DNA from: Callaeas wilsoni
Lineage: Eukaryota; Chordata; Aves; Passeriformes; Callaeidae
Length of the DNA stretch: 64,000 bases
NCBI GenBank assembly: GCA_013398955.1
Contig: VWPU01017639.1
Coordinates: 308,395-372,394 of the forward strand
Direction of reading: 5' to 3'
Below the pieces are notes generated by a model. That model was not told the origin of the DNA and ran no database searches. It saw only the letters and a list, made by a program, of their open reading frames with translations. The translations under genes and the position numbers were made by a program. Shown one piece after another: positions 25,151 to 39,000 of this stretch (within the stretch, counting starts at the first letter, position 1; the number at the start of each line of letters is the position of its first letter).

Positions 25151-27526
25151 TAAAAGTCAAAGGCTGCCACAACTCGGTCTCCAGCATTGGTGTCTGCCCC
25201 AGGTTGTGCCCACCTCCACTGGTGAGGAGCCAGCCTGGCGGCTGCCCAAGCCCCTCCTCGCTTCCCAGCAAAGCACTGACCCTCGTTAGGAAAGCTGAAT
25301 GTTCACAGAAAGTACCACTGGGGCAAGTAATCAGTTGTAAGAGCCTATTGATCTGTTACATTTGTTTTCAATGCGCAAAAAGGAGGTTCTTTTGTTCCGG
25401 GGCTGGCACCAGGCTCTTGCCAGAGTGGGTTCAGCGCGTCTCCGGACACTGCGATCAGGCGCCTCGCAGCTGAGTCTGCAGAATATTTGCTTATTACAGG
25501 AGGAACTGAAAGAACCTGGAATTCACTAGTGACCAACCTCTTACTTCTCGAACAACTGTTTTCCCCCTTCCTTTTGTTTCTGTTTTAATCACTGCATTAC
25601 AAACACAATTTAAGTCCCCCTTGCAGATACCAGCACACAACAGTCAACATTCATCCGGTTAAAATGCCAGCACCATTTGCACTGAGAGGTCAGTGGTTGC
25701 TGGGCTCAGTTCCTTTTTAAGTCAAACTTGGAATAATTAAATGGCCACAGCAGTAATGCGAATGCATATTTTTGCATGTCCAATAATCAAAGGGAGGAAA
25801 AAGTAGTCTGAAGCTGTTTTGTTTTAATCATACTTGATTTTTATTTTAAATGAAAGCACAAAGGTAATTTTTCTGTTGCTCTACCTGTGACTCCTTAAAT
25901 CATGGTAAACGTGCATTATGATCTTCTTAAAAGAGTAAGAACATTCCTTGTTAATTAATTTATACAGCTGTCAGTACAGCTTTCTATGTTATTCATACTC
26001 TAAGTGTTTGACTGCCATAGATTTTCTAGCAGTTCCTGGCAAAGCTCCAGTGAAAGCCTGGGATTTATTAGGCTGACTTGGTGCAAAGTCTATTGATTGT
26101 GGCCTCGAGGGTAATAACTAAAGAGAGCTGGAGCAACAAGTCAATAACACCATTGTTGCTACAGACTCCATTCACTTGAGGAGTTAGATTGTTTTACAGT
26201 GGCAAAGAGTAATCATGAGCAGATCAGCATGTTCAACAGGCTCTGTACCATGTTAGTGCTGGGGACTGTTTTAAAGCTTTCAGCAGGACTGCAGGAGAAG
26301 TGAGGTGGGGTGCAGGGATTAGGAATCCTGTAAACTCCTTCCTTAGGACTGAAAGCTTTAGTCTTTATCATCTTGCAGCAAGGAGTCCCCATGTCTGTGT
26401 TGGTCCAAATGGGTGTTAAAATCATTTGCCCATCAATCTATCACGGCACAGTAGAAACCTGATTTAAATTTTGGTTGGAGATGTATGTGCAGTGTGTGCA
26501 TATATGCATGAATGCATGTCCATATGCCTTAGCATGAAATAATATTTTAGCTAGTACAAACTTCACCTCTGTGCATTAGTATTTCCTGACAATGGCTGAA
26601 AAGAGGCTCCTATTTTCTTAAATTCAAAATGAGGAAATGCTTTTGTTTATTGCTTCTCTAATCCTCCCATGTGTTTATTTACTTTTAGAATTCTTTACTT
26701 TTGCGGAAATATATACAAACCTACTAGGGGAGAGATGTTTATTTCCTGAGAGTTTTATCGTTTATTTGACAGCCTTTGACAACTTATGTTAAATTAAGAG
26801 CAGATCATTTTGAAAAGTCAAAATTGTGAAGATGGGAGTTTCAAAAACAGAACCGGATGATTTTGCACATATCTTGTATCCGTCTCAGGGAGCTGCAGGA
26901 ATACTGAGTGATTAGAATTAGTTTCTTCCTAACACCAGTTAGTAGCAGCCTACTCCCTTGAAACATGAAAGATGGTACAGAAAGCAATAATATGAACCAC
27001 ATAATATTAAAAAAAGGCAGATGTAATTATGCTTTGTAAAATGAACCGAGTGGTCAAGCAGCAAGCTTTTGTGTATTCAGCAGTTCCACAGACTCTTCCT
27101 CCCGTCACCTATTTCTTCTTGGAAGTCAAGTTTTCTTTTTTGTAAGTAATGTTTCTAAGTCCACATTTTCAGAGATAATAGGAAGCAGCAAAGCTTTCTT
27201 CCTGAGTCTGCAGTAATTTTATAACACCAACATTTTAGACACCAAAATTTCAATAGAGGGGTTGATTTTTGAATGTGGTGGTGACTATGACATCTGATGC
27301 CAGTTTATTAAAAATTTATCTGTCCTTTTTTTCGCTGGTTCTCTTGCTTTATTATAGCTCATACTATTTAAAGCGCAAAAAGGGGTGGAACTAGTAAGGA
27401 AATCCTGTGGCCAAATATTCAGGAGGGTGCTGGGCTTCCCTTGGCTACAGGCAGTCCATTGAATGTTGCAGTCAGCATGTGCTGGGGCAGATCTCTGAGC
27501 AGGAGAGATGCAAACATGGTAAATGT
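25151..27526. other. Intronic DNA with a small CpG cluster and a SOX-like inverted repeat
   Basis: Six CpGs fall within about 50 bases near 25433-25468 (gcgcg, ccgg, gcga, ggcgcc, tcgc), unusual for this CpG-poor window. At 26132-26160 a perfect 8-bp inverted repeat flanks 13 bases. No exon is recognised. Confidence 0.5.
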
Positions 27527-27681
27527 GTCTCTTTCTTTCTTTCTTTCGTTCTTTCTTTCTTTCTTTCTTTGTTTTCTTTCTTTCTTTTCTTTCTTTCTTT
27601 CTCTCTTTCTTTCTCTCTTTCTCTCTTTCTCTTTCTCTCTTTCTTTCTCTCTTTCTTTCTCTCTTTCTTTCTTTCTCTGTT
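27527..27681 (+). repeat. Long (CTTT)n/(CT)n polypyrimidine microsatellite
   Basis: About 155 bases of nearly pure pyrimidine made of ctttcttt and ctctcttt units, broken by two single G interruptions (near 27549 and 27571). It creates long open frames rich in F/L/S on the + strand and K/E/R on the minus strand, which are artefacts. Tracts of this kind can adopt triplex DNA and are often length-polymorphic. Confidence 0.95.
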
Positions 27682-30600
27682 CCATAAGTAAGCAGAGAGC
27701 TTGGCAAGTTCGTAGTGCTTGCTCAGAAGCTCATTTAAAAGTTTGAGAGGAGTGAACTGAATTTAAACGACTCTCAGGAATCTCTTTACCCCCAGGCCTC
27801 AGACGCTGCCTCCTATGGAAAGAAATATATCGGGTGGTTAATAATCTGTATTCTGTCAGGATATTTTAATGAGAGGTCAGTAAATACCATATATTTGGAA
27901 GCAAACAAGCCAAAGATGGGCCTTTTCTTTATGACTTCCACACAGCAGATGCTTTCACTTTGAATGAAGAAGTTTTATCTACTCTTCTTGGGTTCAACTC
28001 TGTGATCCAAGCAATTTTTGACATATCAAACCAGCTCTAACACTTAATTAGCTGTGGCATAGGAAGTAAATATGCAAAAGAGGTTTTGCAGAAGTCTTAA
28101 TACTTTTTCATTAAAAAACCAAATTGATTTTCTTGGCTGATTGAAGTGTGATGTGCCACCCCTGTTGTGATAAGGTATGTCATGGAAGCACTGTTTGCAC
28201 CCCACTTCTTTCAGAAAGAAGAGAGACTGGTAAAAGGAAAAAGCCCTTACCAAAATGTGAGGATTGACATTTCTTTTGAGTAGTACTCTTGCAGTATGAA
28301 ATGTAGATTTACAGGAATTAGAAACCAAACAGTTGAAGTATTCCTCTCCCCCTCCTGCTTCCTCCCCTCCTTGTTTAAAGTGTCTTCATCAATCAAAATC
28401 AACACAAATGAATAATGGAGGCAGATAGAATGTGAAGAGACAATAGCGGTGTTGTTCAAAATTGACGGCCATAAATCCATTGTATCCTAAGAGACTGCAC
28501 GAAGTAAATACCTGCCCTTGCCCACTGCCAGTTAGCCCACGGAATATCATTTAAGTAAGTGCTGATGTCCCATTGAAACTTCAGCCCATTAATGCTCCCT
28601 TTATTTTAGAGCACCAGGGCTGCAATGAGGCAGGAGGACTTGAAGGGTGAAGGTTTGGAGTGACAGGGGAGTTTCCCTCTCCTCATTCATTTGTTAATTT
28701 GGAATGACAGAAACAGAAATGGTGTTCTTAGGAGCAGGTCAAAGGGTTTTTTTAGAACCAGCAGAAAACAAGGAAGCTGGTGCAAAGGAAGTTACAGAGC
28801 GCATCATTTGAAATCATTAAAATTTGGGCCTAGCTGAGGTTTTCTCTGTAAGACAAAAAGGGGAAGCACATCTCGAGTGGCGCTGCAGAGGCATGAAAAG
28901 GGTGGAAGAGCCCAACAGAAAGCAAAGGCAAGAGGATTATGGACCTCAATTTCAGAGAGCATGACTTGTGGTGTGGATTCAAGCCCTGACATTTGGATTC
29001 AGGTATGATACAGCCGAAGTCTCACGAGCTGCTCTGGTAGGAATTTGACACTGAGGGCCAGGAGCCTCCGGGGTCAGCTGCTCTTTCTGCCGTTCCCAAA
29101 TGCCAGCTCTCAAATGGAAACTTTCCTTCCTTCCTTCCCATTAGGAAGGTCCCTCCAGTTTTGTGTGCCTTTTGGAAGCAAGCCTGTGAGAGCAAGTGCA
29201 AATATGATTCTTAGGCCCAGGGTCACATGTTCAGAAGGTTTAAAGTTGCTTGTTTTATTTTTGGTTCTTCTGTAATTGCAGTTTGTTTGGCACAGCATGC
29301 CAGACACAGATCACTTGCTCAGGGCTTGTTAGCACCAACAGTGTTCCAGCTCTGTTAGAATCTCTAAGTTTATCTACCTCAGCTGTATTTTCACACCTTT
29401 TATGATTTTCATTCTCCTCAAATTGGAAAAAAAAAAAAACCAACGAAGGCAAATAACAGACTACCTGGCAGGAAAGACTGATGACCTTTCTGATGGGACT
29501 GGGAAATGTTCTTTGAGATCACAGTGTGAACGAGCAGAACTCCTGACAACACAGCACCTCACTGCAGAGGGGCTTGAAGGTGCCAGTTCTGTTGTGAAAA
29601 CAGTTTATTCAGTAGTTAGTGCCTTGACTTTTCTGTCTTTGTACTTCTGAAAGAGGATCTCTTGCAAATGATGAACCCTTAGCCTTCACAAAGTACTGAT
29701 CCCTCTATAACATTTTCTTAATTGAAGTTTAGAAGGAAAAAAATATAGTGTAGTATTTTAAGAGTGACTGCGTAGCACCTTTCCAAGTTTGCATGCCTGT
29801 CAACGGGATGTCATCCTGTAAGTGTGAATGAATGACTCTATTTCCAGTTCGAGTTTCCATTCCTAGGCAAAAATAGCACCAAATACACTATACTTCCAGA
29901 ACAGATTTTTTTAAAACTATATAAATCATACCGCAATAAAAAATAATCTGTAGTTATTTCTTTACTAAAAACATTCTATATGCTCAGTACCAAGTGAAAA
30001 CTATGAAAAAGAGAAGACACTGCTTCAAATGACTGAATAAAATGACAAGAAATAACTTTTCATTCTGTTCTAACTGAGCAGACTGTGTTTTGTAAGGATA
30101 ACAGTTAAATTTAACATTCCTCAAGTTTTCCATTGTCCCTTTATTTTCCCAACCAGCATGAAGCACTGAAGCTTTAAGCATCCTGTCATGATGCTGATGG
30201 TTTGTTGAAGAAAATATGTGTTCCTCAGCTGTTGCAGTTACTGCAGCGTTTGTGCCTTTTCAGATGACACTTTGCCAGCTTTTTAAAATTGCCTAAATCC
30301 CATGTGCACAGTGATGAGGGCTGAGATTTTTAAGGACCTTGAAGTATCTAAATCATGACCAAGGCTAATTACCTCCAAAGATCTGATACTTGGGCCTAAT
30401 TCATTTAGTCTAGGAGTCTCAATGTCCTAATTATCTAACCTATTCCTTATGATAGGATTTGGGGGGGTTTTGTTTGGATTTTTTCTGCTAACACAAATAA
30501 TTGATAAAGAGTTAGCAGAATATTCTACTGGTGTGCATTAGGTTTGGATGTAAGGTAGAAAGCAATAACAAGGATTATAAATAACTGCTTGATCTGTAGA

Positions 30601-31439
30601 ATTCTAAAATAGCCTCTTAAATTTGATTAACTGTCTTAATATATGGTTAATCATCTAAATCCTTTATAAATTATTTGTAAATGCACCCTTGACATAAAGC
30701 ATGACTAGTTTGTCTGCATTTTATGAAACATGGCAATTCTATTGAGGAAATGGAGCAGTATTTCTGAAATATGGGCAGTGTAACTGAGAAGGCAAACTTG
30801 GTGTTCCAGGTCTTAATTGTGGAAAGTCAAATACTTGCAGTTTCATAATTTTCTTATGCAAATTTCTTGTGCAAAGGTAGTGTGGAGTAACTATGCTCTT
30901 CCTCAGAGCAAAGCAGGCAAAGGGAGGTAAATGGAAGGAGATTTATAAAACAGTTAAAACACAAAAATGGAATGATTTCAGAATGGTTTGGACCTCAGTT
31001 CTGTGGTACAAAAACCATCAACATCAACCACAGTCTCTTGCCCACAAAAATACTCACTCCTGCCCCTATGCTGCGTCCAGCTGCTTTCTTGTTTACATGG
31101 GCACTTCTGTTCTCCAGTCAATGTCTTCAAATTGAATTGATCAAGTGCAAAATATCTCTCCTCACCTCTCCACCCTTCTCATTTTTCTCTTCCTTTTTTT
31201 ATCCTGGATCAATTGCTTGATCTGGTTCATCACATGGACCCACAAGCTGTTGAGTCAGCACAACTGAGGTTGGCATGCTGTAACGAGATGGCAGAAGTGA
31301 ACACCAAGAGGAGGAGTACAGGTGGAGGAAGGGACAGACTTGAGTATGACTCCCAAAATTAGTATTGCTGCTGTTTGCTTTGCATCTTGGAAGCATGGTC
31401 TTGGCTTGAGTAAGAGCATTTAAACTATAAATTCCCCGC
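27682..31439. other. Intronic DNA without recognised genes
   Basis: No exon or transposon recognised. A short ttcc run with an adjacent small hairpin (ccttcc/ggaagg) lies near 29127-29150, and an A-run at about 29428-29439. Confidence 0.55.
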
Positions 31440-31525
31440 TAGCCTTTGACATCCTTAAACTTTACTTTTGCCATCTGCTAAGCGGGAATAACACTAGTTA
31501 CCACAGGGATGTGAAAACTTACTAG
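31440..31525 (+). mobile_element. Old MIR/CORE-SINE-like fragment
   Basis: The stretch reads ctttacttttgccatctg, then aagcgggaataacactag, then ttaccacagggatgtgaaaa. This is the order of the MIR core ('...tttgccatctgtaaagtggggataacact...ttacctcacagggatgttgtgaaaa'). The 5' third and the 3' tail are missing or unrecognisable. Confidence 0.6.
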
Positions 31526-31749
31526 TGGTTGTTCAACCAATTAGCACATGAAAAATAGGGAAAACTGCTTTTTACACTCCTGCATTTTGCTGAAATAATT
31601 GTCCCATGCTAATGAACTACATTTCATTTGTAGTAAAGTACTTGTTTTCTACTGTGTTCTTCCTATCAGAAATATGTTGCTAGAGCAAAGGCAGGTCCCT
31701 GTTTTTGTAACCCAAGTGTCTCTATTTTTAGTTGTAAGATGTTGGCTGC

Positions 31750-31791
31750 ATCTCTCTCTCTCCCTCTCTCTCTCTCTTTTTTTTTTTTTTT
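31750..31791 (+). repeat. (CT)n tract followed by T15
   Basis: A run of tc dinucleotides with one ccc interruption passes directly into fifteen T's at 31777-31791. Confidence 0.9.
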
Positions 31792-33043
31792 AATTATATG
31801 TATATATTTATAGCTCTTGCTATTGGGAGAGAATTTCCTGCAAACAGATCTGTTTCTGCGGTTCCCTGCTCCGACATGGAGTCCCTTGTGTTCCACCAAG
31901 AGGTCGCTCCAGAATAAATGTCTGCTCTGGTTGTAGGATAAGCCTGGTGAACTGTAAACTTCATATTGCCTTCAGCCCATAGTAGATTTGCATGTGCAGG
32001 AGGTATTAGTGACTGGGCATCCGATACTTGGCAATGTCACATCTGAAGACGTGAGTGGCAGCAGAGATGCAGCCCCAGCCCCAGTGTCCTACTGAGTCAC
32101 TTCCTCTTTGGATAATTACATTCTCAGCTTTCTCTGCAATTTTAACTGGGGGGAGGTGGAATATCTGTCCTCGCACCCTCATTTACAGAGGTGAGTCTTG
32201 TAACCATGCACCATTAAACAGCTGCCACATCTCACCCAGAAGGACTTTTTACATAATGTTCATATCTGGTTTGCATTTCGAGCTGCACAGATCAGCAGTA
32301 ACGCTACGTGGGTATCTGAAAGCAGGGTTTGACCTGTACTTGGGTTCTGGTTCACATGCAGCAAGAAGCACTTGCTCAAATAGTTTCAGGGACTTCAACA
32401 GGAGTACTGGTATGCAGAATCAGGCCCCTAAGGATCCTTGGTAATGAAAGGTATCCTGTAACTGTAAGGTATTATTATGATGACTACTCTGGAGAACACA
32501 GAGGTATTGAAGTTGGCAAAATGAATTACAGAGTTAAATGTATAAGTAAACCAAGAAGCGACTGATGTTTTTTGCATAATAATAATCTTCATAATCGCTT
32601 CATTTGCACAGTTATTTCATTTTAAACTTAAGGCACAGTTTTGAAGCACAACTCAGTGGAGATTTTTCCTGTAATCTATAAACTTTAATGAAAGCTAATT
32701 GGAGGACAAATTTTAATCTAATTAAAATGTGGCTGCATAAAACAGAAAGGATGAATGAAGTGAAATGCTCTATGGGGCACAGTTTTCAAACAATGACTAC
32801 CCTGAATACTAAGTCAAATGAAGCTTTTGTAAAATGATGATCATGAACATTGCCAGCAACAGAACAACCTTGAGAAACTGCAAATGAAAGTTTTCATGTA
32901 TTCGGTTTTAAAAGTGGACATTTGACTCACAACTGCATAAGGACTTTTTAAAAAAAAATAAAAAGCAACATAGTCTCATCTAAAAACATAACAAGTAAAT
33001 TAGCCAAAGGTGTACATTCCGTCCAAGTTCTCATGATCAGCAG

Positions 33044-33051
33044 ATGCAAAT
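33044..33051 (+). promoter_or_regulatory. POU octamer (ATGCAAAT) in a candidate enhancer
   Basis: A perfect octamer motif. About 25-45 bases downstream are two homeodomain-type cores (gaattatgag, ctaatgag), and ataaaaatttatgcattgc lies near 33109-33127. Together these make 33000-33150 a candidate enhancer. A single 8-mer is weak evidence on its own. Confidence 0.25.
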
Positions 33052-36000
33052 GTTTGCAGTGCGCCGATGAATTATGAGCCCTAATGAGATTTCAATGCTG
33101 AGCAAACAATAAAAATTTATGCATTGCATAGTTTTAGTGGCCTTTGGCTTCATGGTTAGTGTTACACCCTTTCAACAGCTTCAGTAATATAATATCCAGC
33201 TGGCTTTGGAGGTAAGGAAAATTTTTAGGGGTGAACTGAAATTGTGAGAAATAACGTGATTGATTGCTTTGTCAGAATAATGCATTTCCATGGTATAATT
33301 GTCCATAGTAATCTTAGCCCGGGTATGGATACATAGGTTCTAGTTATGTTCAGACACAAATTTTGAAGGATTCAGGTGAAGAATGGCTTTTCCAGCATTT
33401 GAGCCAGACTGTTTCCTGTGCTGGGTATGTGTCCAGGGGTCTCGCAAAGAGCCCCTCTAACAAGAACATTCCTGTCATAGTCCAGCAAATGGGAGAATTG
33501 AAAAGCTGCACTTTCCCCAACAACTGTCATGTGTCGCAAGAAAAGAAGCGGAGCACAAGCACAAAAAGAAAGGCACAATAGATATTGAAATAAAAGTATG
33601 TAGTGGAGAGTGGGGGGATGAACCAGAGAATTCAACTGGTGCGGTGTGAGAGTGAGCTCAAATGAGTTAAATTTAAAAGTCCCATTTGTGGGTTAGGCTG
33701 TTATGCATCCAGAACCTCCACCATAATGATTGCCTGCATTACCCTACATAATATTAAAATCTTAGCGTGTGATTAATAGCAGATTCCCTGCATACGTGTC
33801 ACAACACACATCTGCAGCAAATCTGCCAGTATATTTCTGTGCTAGTTTTACTTTGGGGCCATAAAGTAATTCCTGTTTTGTGAATGAGAATAAACCTATT
33901 ATGCACTACGTTAGCTACACCCAGTTTCTTCTCTTCAGGGAAAAAGAGCTGCTTATTTGATACAGCATCTCGAATTTCAGTGTTCAGAAGTGAGTTTAAG
34001 CCTTGGCTAGATTTGCTTGAGCAAGCTGTTGGGATTTGCCTTCACCATTTCTTAGTTCTGTGTTTTTCAAAACCTTCTGTGCAAGAAGTATTGAGAAACT
34101 TCTGGACAGCAGTAAACTAGTGGACTTAATTGCAAGGTGTTTATTGCTAAATTTGTTAATGAGTCAACATGCAAAAAAGATATATTTATCCCTGTTTCCT
34201 CTTAAAGTAGTAGTAAAAAATAACTTCAAAAAATCTTTTTCTTAAGCTGTTTGGTAATGCAGTTTTGCTGTTCACAAAAGCCCTTTTTCCCATCCACAAA
34301 TAGCTACCTTTCACTTTGCCCCAAGGGAACTGAGCATAGCTCAAATGAAGCCTAAAAAAAAAAAAAAAAGAGATTTTTCCCAGTTGTAACTCAAAGCCTC
34401 TGCATATTCACACATGCACACAAAATAAAAAGAAAGATGCAGAAGCATTCCTCCAGTCTGCCCTCTGAAAAGTCCTGTCGACCTGTTTCACTCCCCAAAA
34501 TGAAAACAGAACCCCATGAAAACAATTTAAAGGACAACAAGAAAACATTAGGAAAGCAACATCTGTTTTGCATTCTTGGCATCAAGTCTGTCCTTGCAAC
34601 ACAGGGTCTGACACAGATGTACAGGGTTATGACACCAGTGAGTACTGCTTGATTTAAAATGGTGTAACAGAGCAGAATCAGGGCACCGAGCTCTTACAAC
34701 TCTGTGCAGAGCTGTGGCGCTTGATCTCCTTTGCAGATGTGGGACTCAAACCCCACTGAAGTTTTAGGCATCTTTCCGTTGATTGATGCGGACTGTGGAG
34801 CAAGTCATATTCCTCCTCCAACCATTTAGAATTTATTATTGACTGCACTTTCTCATCGTGTGTGTTTTGCTGTCTATAAAATCTCATTGCCCCGGTGCGT
34901 TCCAGTCAGCCGCATTGCGCGCAGCCACGCTCAGAGAACCTTCCAAATGACGTTACATAATTAACCTCTGCAGTTTTTAAATAAAATAAAATAGTAGCAA
35001 GGAAAGAGACATTTAAAGGTACTCAGAAAGACAAAAAGAGCTCTGATTTAATTGAAGAGAATTGATAATAACGTAAATTTGGGAAGCCAGAGCTGCCACG
35101 AGAGCAGCAGTCTCACCATGACTGCTGGGATGGCACAGAGGGAGCAAATCTCTCCCTGTGTGGTTGCCCATCCATAGTGGTAGCAAAGTTAGCTCACCTC
35201 ACCCCTGGCATGGCTTCAGGTCCCCGTGGAGCTGTGCCAGGTGTTGGTGCCACCGTGCAGTGTTTTCACCTGCCACTAGATGTCTGTGTGGGCTCTGAAA
35301 CGTTCTCGAGGGGGTGATGCCCCTGGTAAACACGACAGGCAAAACTGGAGCACGGGCTGTGGGGAAGCCTTTTAGTTTGTGTTTAGAATTGTAACAGCAT
35401 TACTTTAATTACGCCTGTGTTTAAAGTAAATTATGCTGTCTAAAACTAAATTCCAGCCTTTTTCATTTGAGGCAGATAAGGAAAAGTTATTTTTCCTGGT
35501 CTACATCTGTTGAAAACAAACTGTTTCCTTTCTGTTCATGTGAAGAACTGAAATGTATCTTACTGCTGTGAAAGTTTTGGAGGAAGTTACTGAGATGTGA
35601 AATACTTTCATCTTATTTTTATTCTGAAATATGAAATACCAAAACATAGTGTATCTTTTCCATAAGTGAATTGGTAATACACGTGCATCAGCACATCTGG
35701 ACTCAATGAGGAAGGTAGTGCATCAGATGTTAAGTTCAGTGTATTAAAGGAAAATAAACAAACAAAAAACCTCTGGACCTGAGCACAGAAATCTATTTCC
35801 CAATTCTGTTTCTCAGCAACCCACTGGCTAGCCAGGGCAGCTGCACCTGTGACCAGCTCTTCTGCAGAGATCTCCCAAGAAAAATGCAAAAGTAATCAGC
35901 ATATGTTTGACTTTCATTTATCTCTGTCACCTGGGAATAAGATACCGATAGTATCAGGAGCAATGAAAGGTACATTCTGATATTATTTTCAAGTTTTTTT

Positions 36001-39000
36001 GTCTAGACAGAGAGGAGCAACCACTTGTATCTCTGTGGAACATACAGCCCCACTCCACGCACTCACATCCTAGGCTGAAGGCCAGAGGGAAGTAGTAGGC
36101 TGTCTATATTAAAAAAAAAAGTTAAAAACCACCACCCACTCATCAGGTGACTGGAGACTGTGGTTGTAAAATATGCTGCAGGCAGAAGTTCTGAAAAATC
36201 CCAGAAAGTGTTGAAAACATCTCTAAACAAGGTATTTTTCTCCTGCACCTTTCTTGCTAAAGGTCCCAATTGCTGCCAAGAAAGCTAGTGAGAATGTTAG
36301 CTGCCAAATAAAAAATTTATGACAGTGTTTGGCAAAGGATTGTATCACTGCTTGTTTTATACATTTCCACAAGTCTCTTGAAGGGCTGTTGGACACATAC
36401 GGCTCACTGATCACTGTACTTTATCTGTTCTTTAATATATTAAAAAAGCAAGTTCCAATAAAGTATTATTTAAACAATAGATTTTTTTTTTCTTTTAATA
36501 GCCTCCTATAAGTACTTGCTATGGTGAGAATATAATTTCTAAACAACATCTCATGTATTAAAATTGTTTTAAAAGCCCTTTACCTAACAAAGTTACTTGT
36601 ACATAGTAAAAATACACGAATTTTTCAATTAAAAATGTATTGCTTTTGGAATTGTTCTTGTTATATGTAGGAGTCTGGGCCAATAAACCGTCTGTTGAAA
36701 CATAAAGAAGTCCATTCAAAGTTGTGTCTGCCATTTGTGTTTCAAAACCCAAGAAAATAATGTGTTTATATTGCATTGGTCACTAATACCAATTAGGGTT
36801 TTGGATCTATCATTAAATTAATGTTGGGGGAGAAAATTATTCCAGTGGATTTAGCAGAAAGTATATATTTTTGAATACAGAGTTATAAGCACACTAGCAA
36901 TAATTATTAAGCTGGCCGATGCTGAAGCAACACCCTTAAAAATATTTTCCTCCACTGAAGAAACAAAATGGTCTGTCTTTTCAAACCCGTTATCAGATTA
37001 GGCTCCCAGCTGATAATTACTGCTGTTTAACACACATCTCGTTGCTCGGAAATCTCAAAGCCTGAGCCGTTTACTTTTTCTCATTATCATGTGCTGCTGG
37101 AGGTGGGAGCTCTGGAGCATTGAGCTGTACCTCCCTGCACCGTTTTGAGAGGAGACAAAGAGCTTCCTCTTCTCTCTGGTGGCCAGGAGGCAGTGGGACA
37201 TGGCCCTGGCTTGCTGTCCCCTTCCAAGGGGACAACCAGAGCCGTCCCCAGGCTGCTCCAGGGCCCCACAGCTCCGCACCGTGCCTGTGCCTTCATGGCA
37301 CAGCAAATACTCTTGAGCAGCCAACAGCACTACAGATGCTGTACGCCTTGTGTATGCTTGTGTATTTCATGGTGTTTGATATAAAGTACTCAAGACAGAC
37401 CAGCATTAAGAGGATTATTTCAGACAGCATTAGGAGTTAATTTACAGAAGATTAGCTCTAAATCAGGCAGATATCATAAGCAAATTAGCATCAGTTGTAA
37501 GAGATTCAGAATCGAAATGTGTGGTGGTTTTAGTTTTTCCCTACATGTGCTTAGTGGAAGAGTAGTGTCTTTATTAGTTTCCCACACTAAGGTGTTGCAT
37601 CTCAAATAGTGAAGAACAGGTATACTTTTTTTTCCTATGTGCACACTATTTATTGTGATGCTGTTTATTGGCAATGAAACTGCTTAGCTCCAAATACCCT
37701 TCCTCTGCTGAATATTTTATATTTCATGCCATTTCTTCATTGAGTAATGTTTTGTTTGGCCCTAGAAATGATGTCTCCATGGTGTGTTACAATATTTTAA
37801 ATAGGTAATGTGCAGCTTTACTTCAGAGTGATGTAGTTAATCCTTTTTTTTTTCTGTTAAAATGAGTCACATTCTAATGTGAACTCATAAAAATAAAGGA
37901 GTGTATAAAATGCTACATACCAGAGTGAAGATTATAGCTACTTAAAAACAGCTTCCTTAATATTTAAGCTTGTAAATTATAAATTTGTTTTATTTTCACA
38001 GCAGTGATGGTTAATTTGTATTAAAAAGCAGATTCTGTTCTTCAGTCAGTTTTCCATACATATTTTTCTGGCTGCAGACAGACAGGCATGAGCACCTTTC
38101 CCATCCCTTCTCAGTACGGCAGTTTTGGGAACACTTGCCCAATTAGTGGAGATGATGATGAAATGAATTGGGCCACGATATTAAAGCCTGTAGTCTGAGT
38201 TGTCCTTGGGATTCTGAAAATTTTGAAGTCTACGAATGGGATTCACATCTTTGGAGAAATTTGTGTTCTGCTGTCCAAGAGATTAAACTGCTTAGTCTTC
38301 AGTGTGCTCCTGAACACTTGGGGTTTTAACAGAGGAGGGAAGTCTGGGCAGTGTTTTTTACCTCTCTTGATGGACCAAATTCCTCTTGACAAGGTTGGCC
38401 TGAGGTCATGAATGTCTCCCTGCCTTCATTGAGACTGGAATCTTCGTGCCTTCCAGGAGATCATGAAGACTTACACGCACCGTAAGCCAGTTGGACTTGC
38501 AGGTCCCTCTGGTTGCAAAACCTGCAAGGGCTCTTGCACTGTGACTTTGTGCCCTGTGGTTTTACCGAATATTTGGAGAATTGATGCGGTTGTTAAACCG
38601 AGGTGTCTGAGGTCATGACAAAGTAGTGGCTTCTCTGCTCCCCTAATAGAAATACTGTAACATGCTGAAAAGAAAATACTTTCATAGTGGCAAGTATCTC
38701 CTGACAACTAATTTGATAGTTCTCTATCAGGTAAACCATTTGTGAATACATCGATTCTTTTTATTTTTCACTGTTCTGTCTTCACTGTTCCCAGGTTTTC
38801 TCTGAACCGGTTGGGCAAAAATTGATTTTTATTTGTTCCACTGGCCTTGTGGAAAATTAGCTTATGAACTGGTTTTTATAGGAAGACTCAAAGCACAGAA
38901 AAGGTTGAAAAATAAGCCTATAGCAGTCAAAATTGTTGTCTGAAATGTCTTCAGACTGGAAGGCTGAATTTATTGCTCAAAACAAGTACTAGCATTGTGG

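Noticed and set aside
27285..27746. Open frames rich in F/L/S (+) and K/E/R (-)
   Set aside because: They follow from the polypyrimidine microsatellite, not from selection on a protein.
32055..32444. 129-codon frame on the + strand
   Set aside because: No domain, low-information composition and no splice context that would make it an exon.
34690..34810. Stretch with caaaccccactgaagtttt resembling a decayed interspersed repeat
   Set aside because: The resemblance is too short to name a family.
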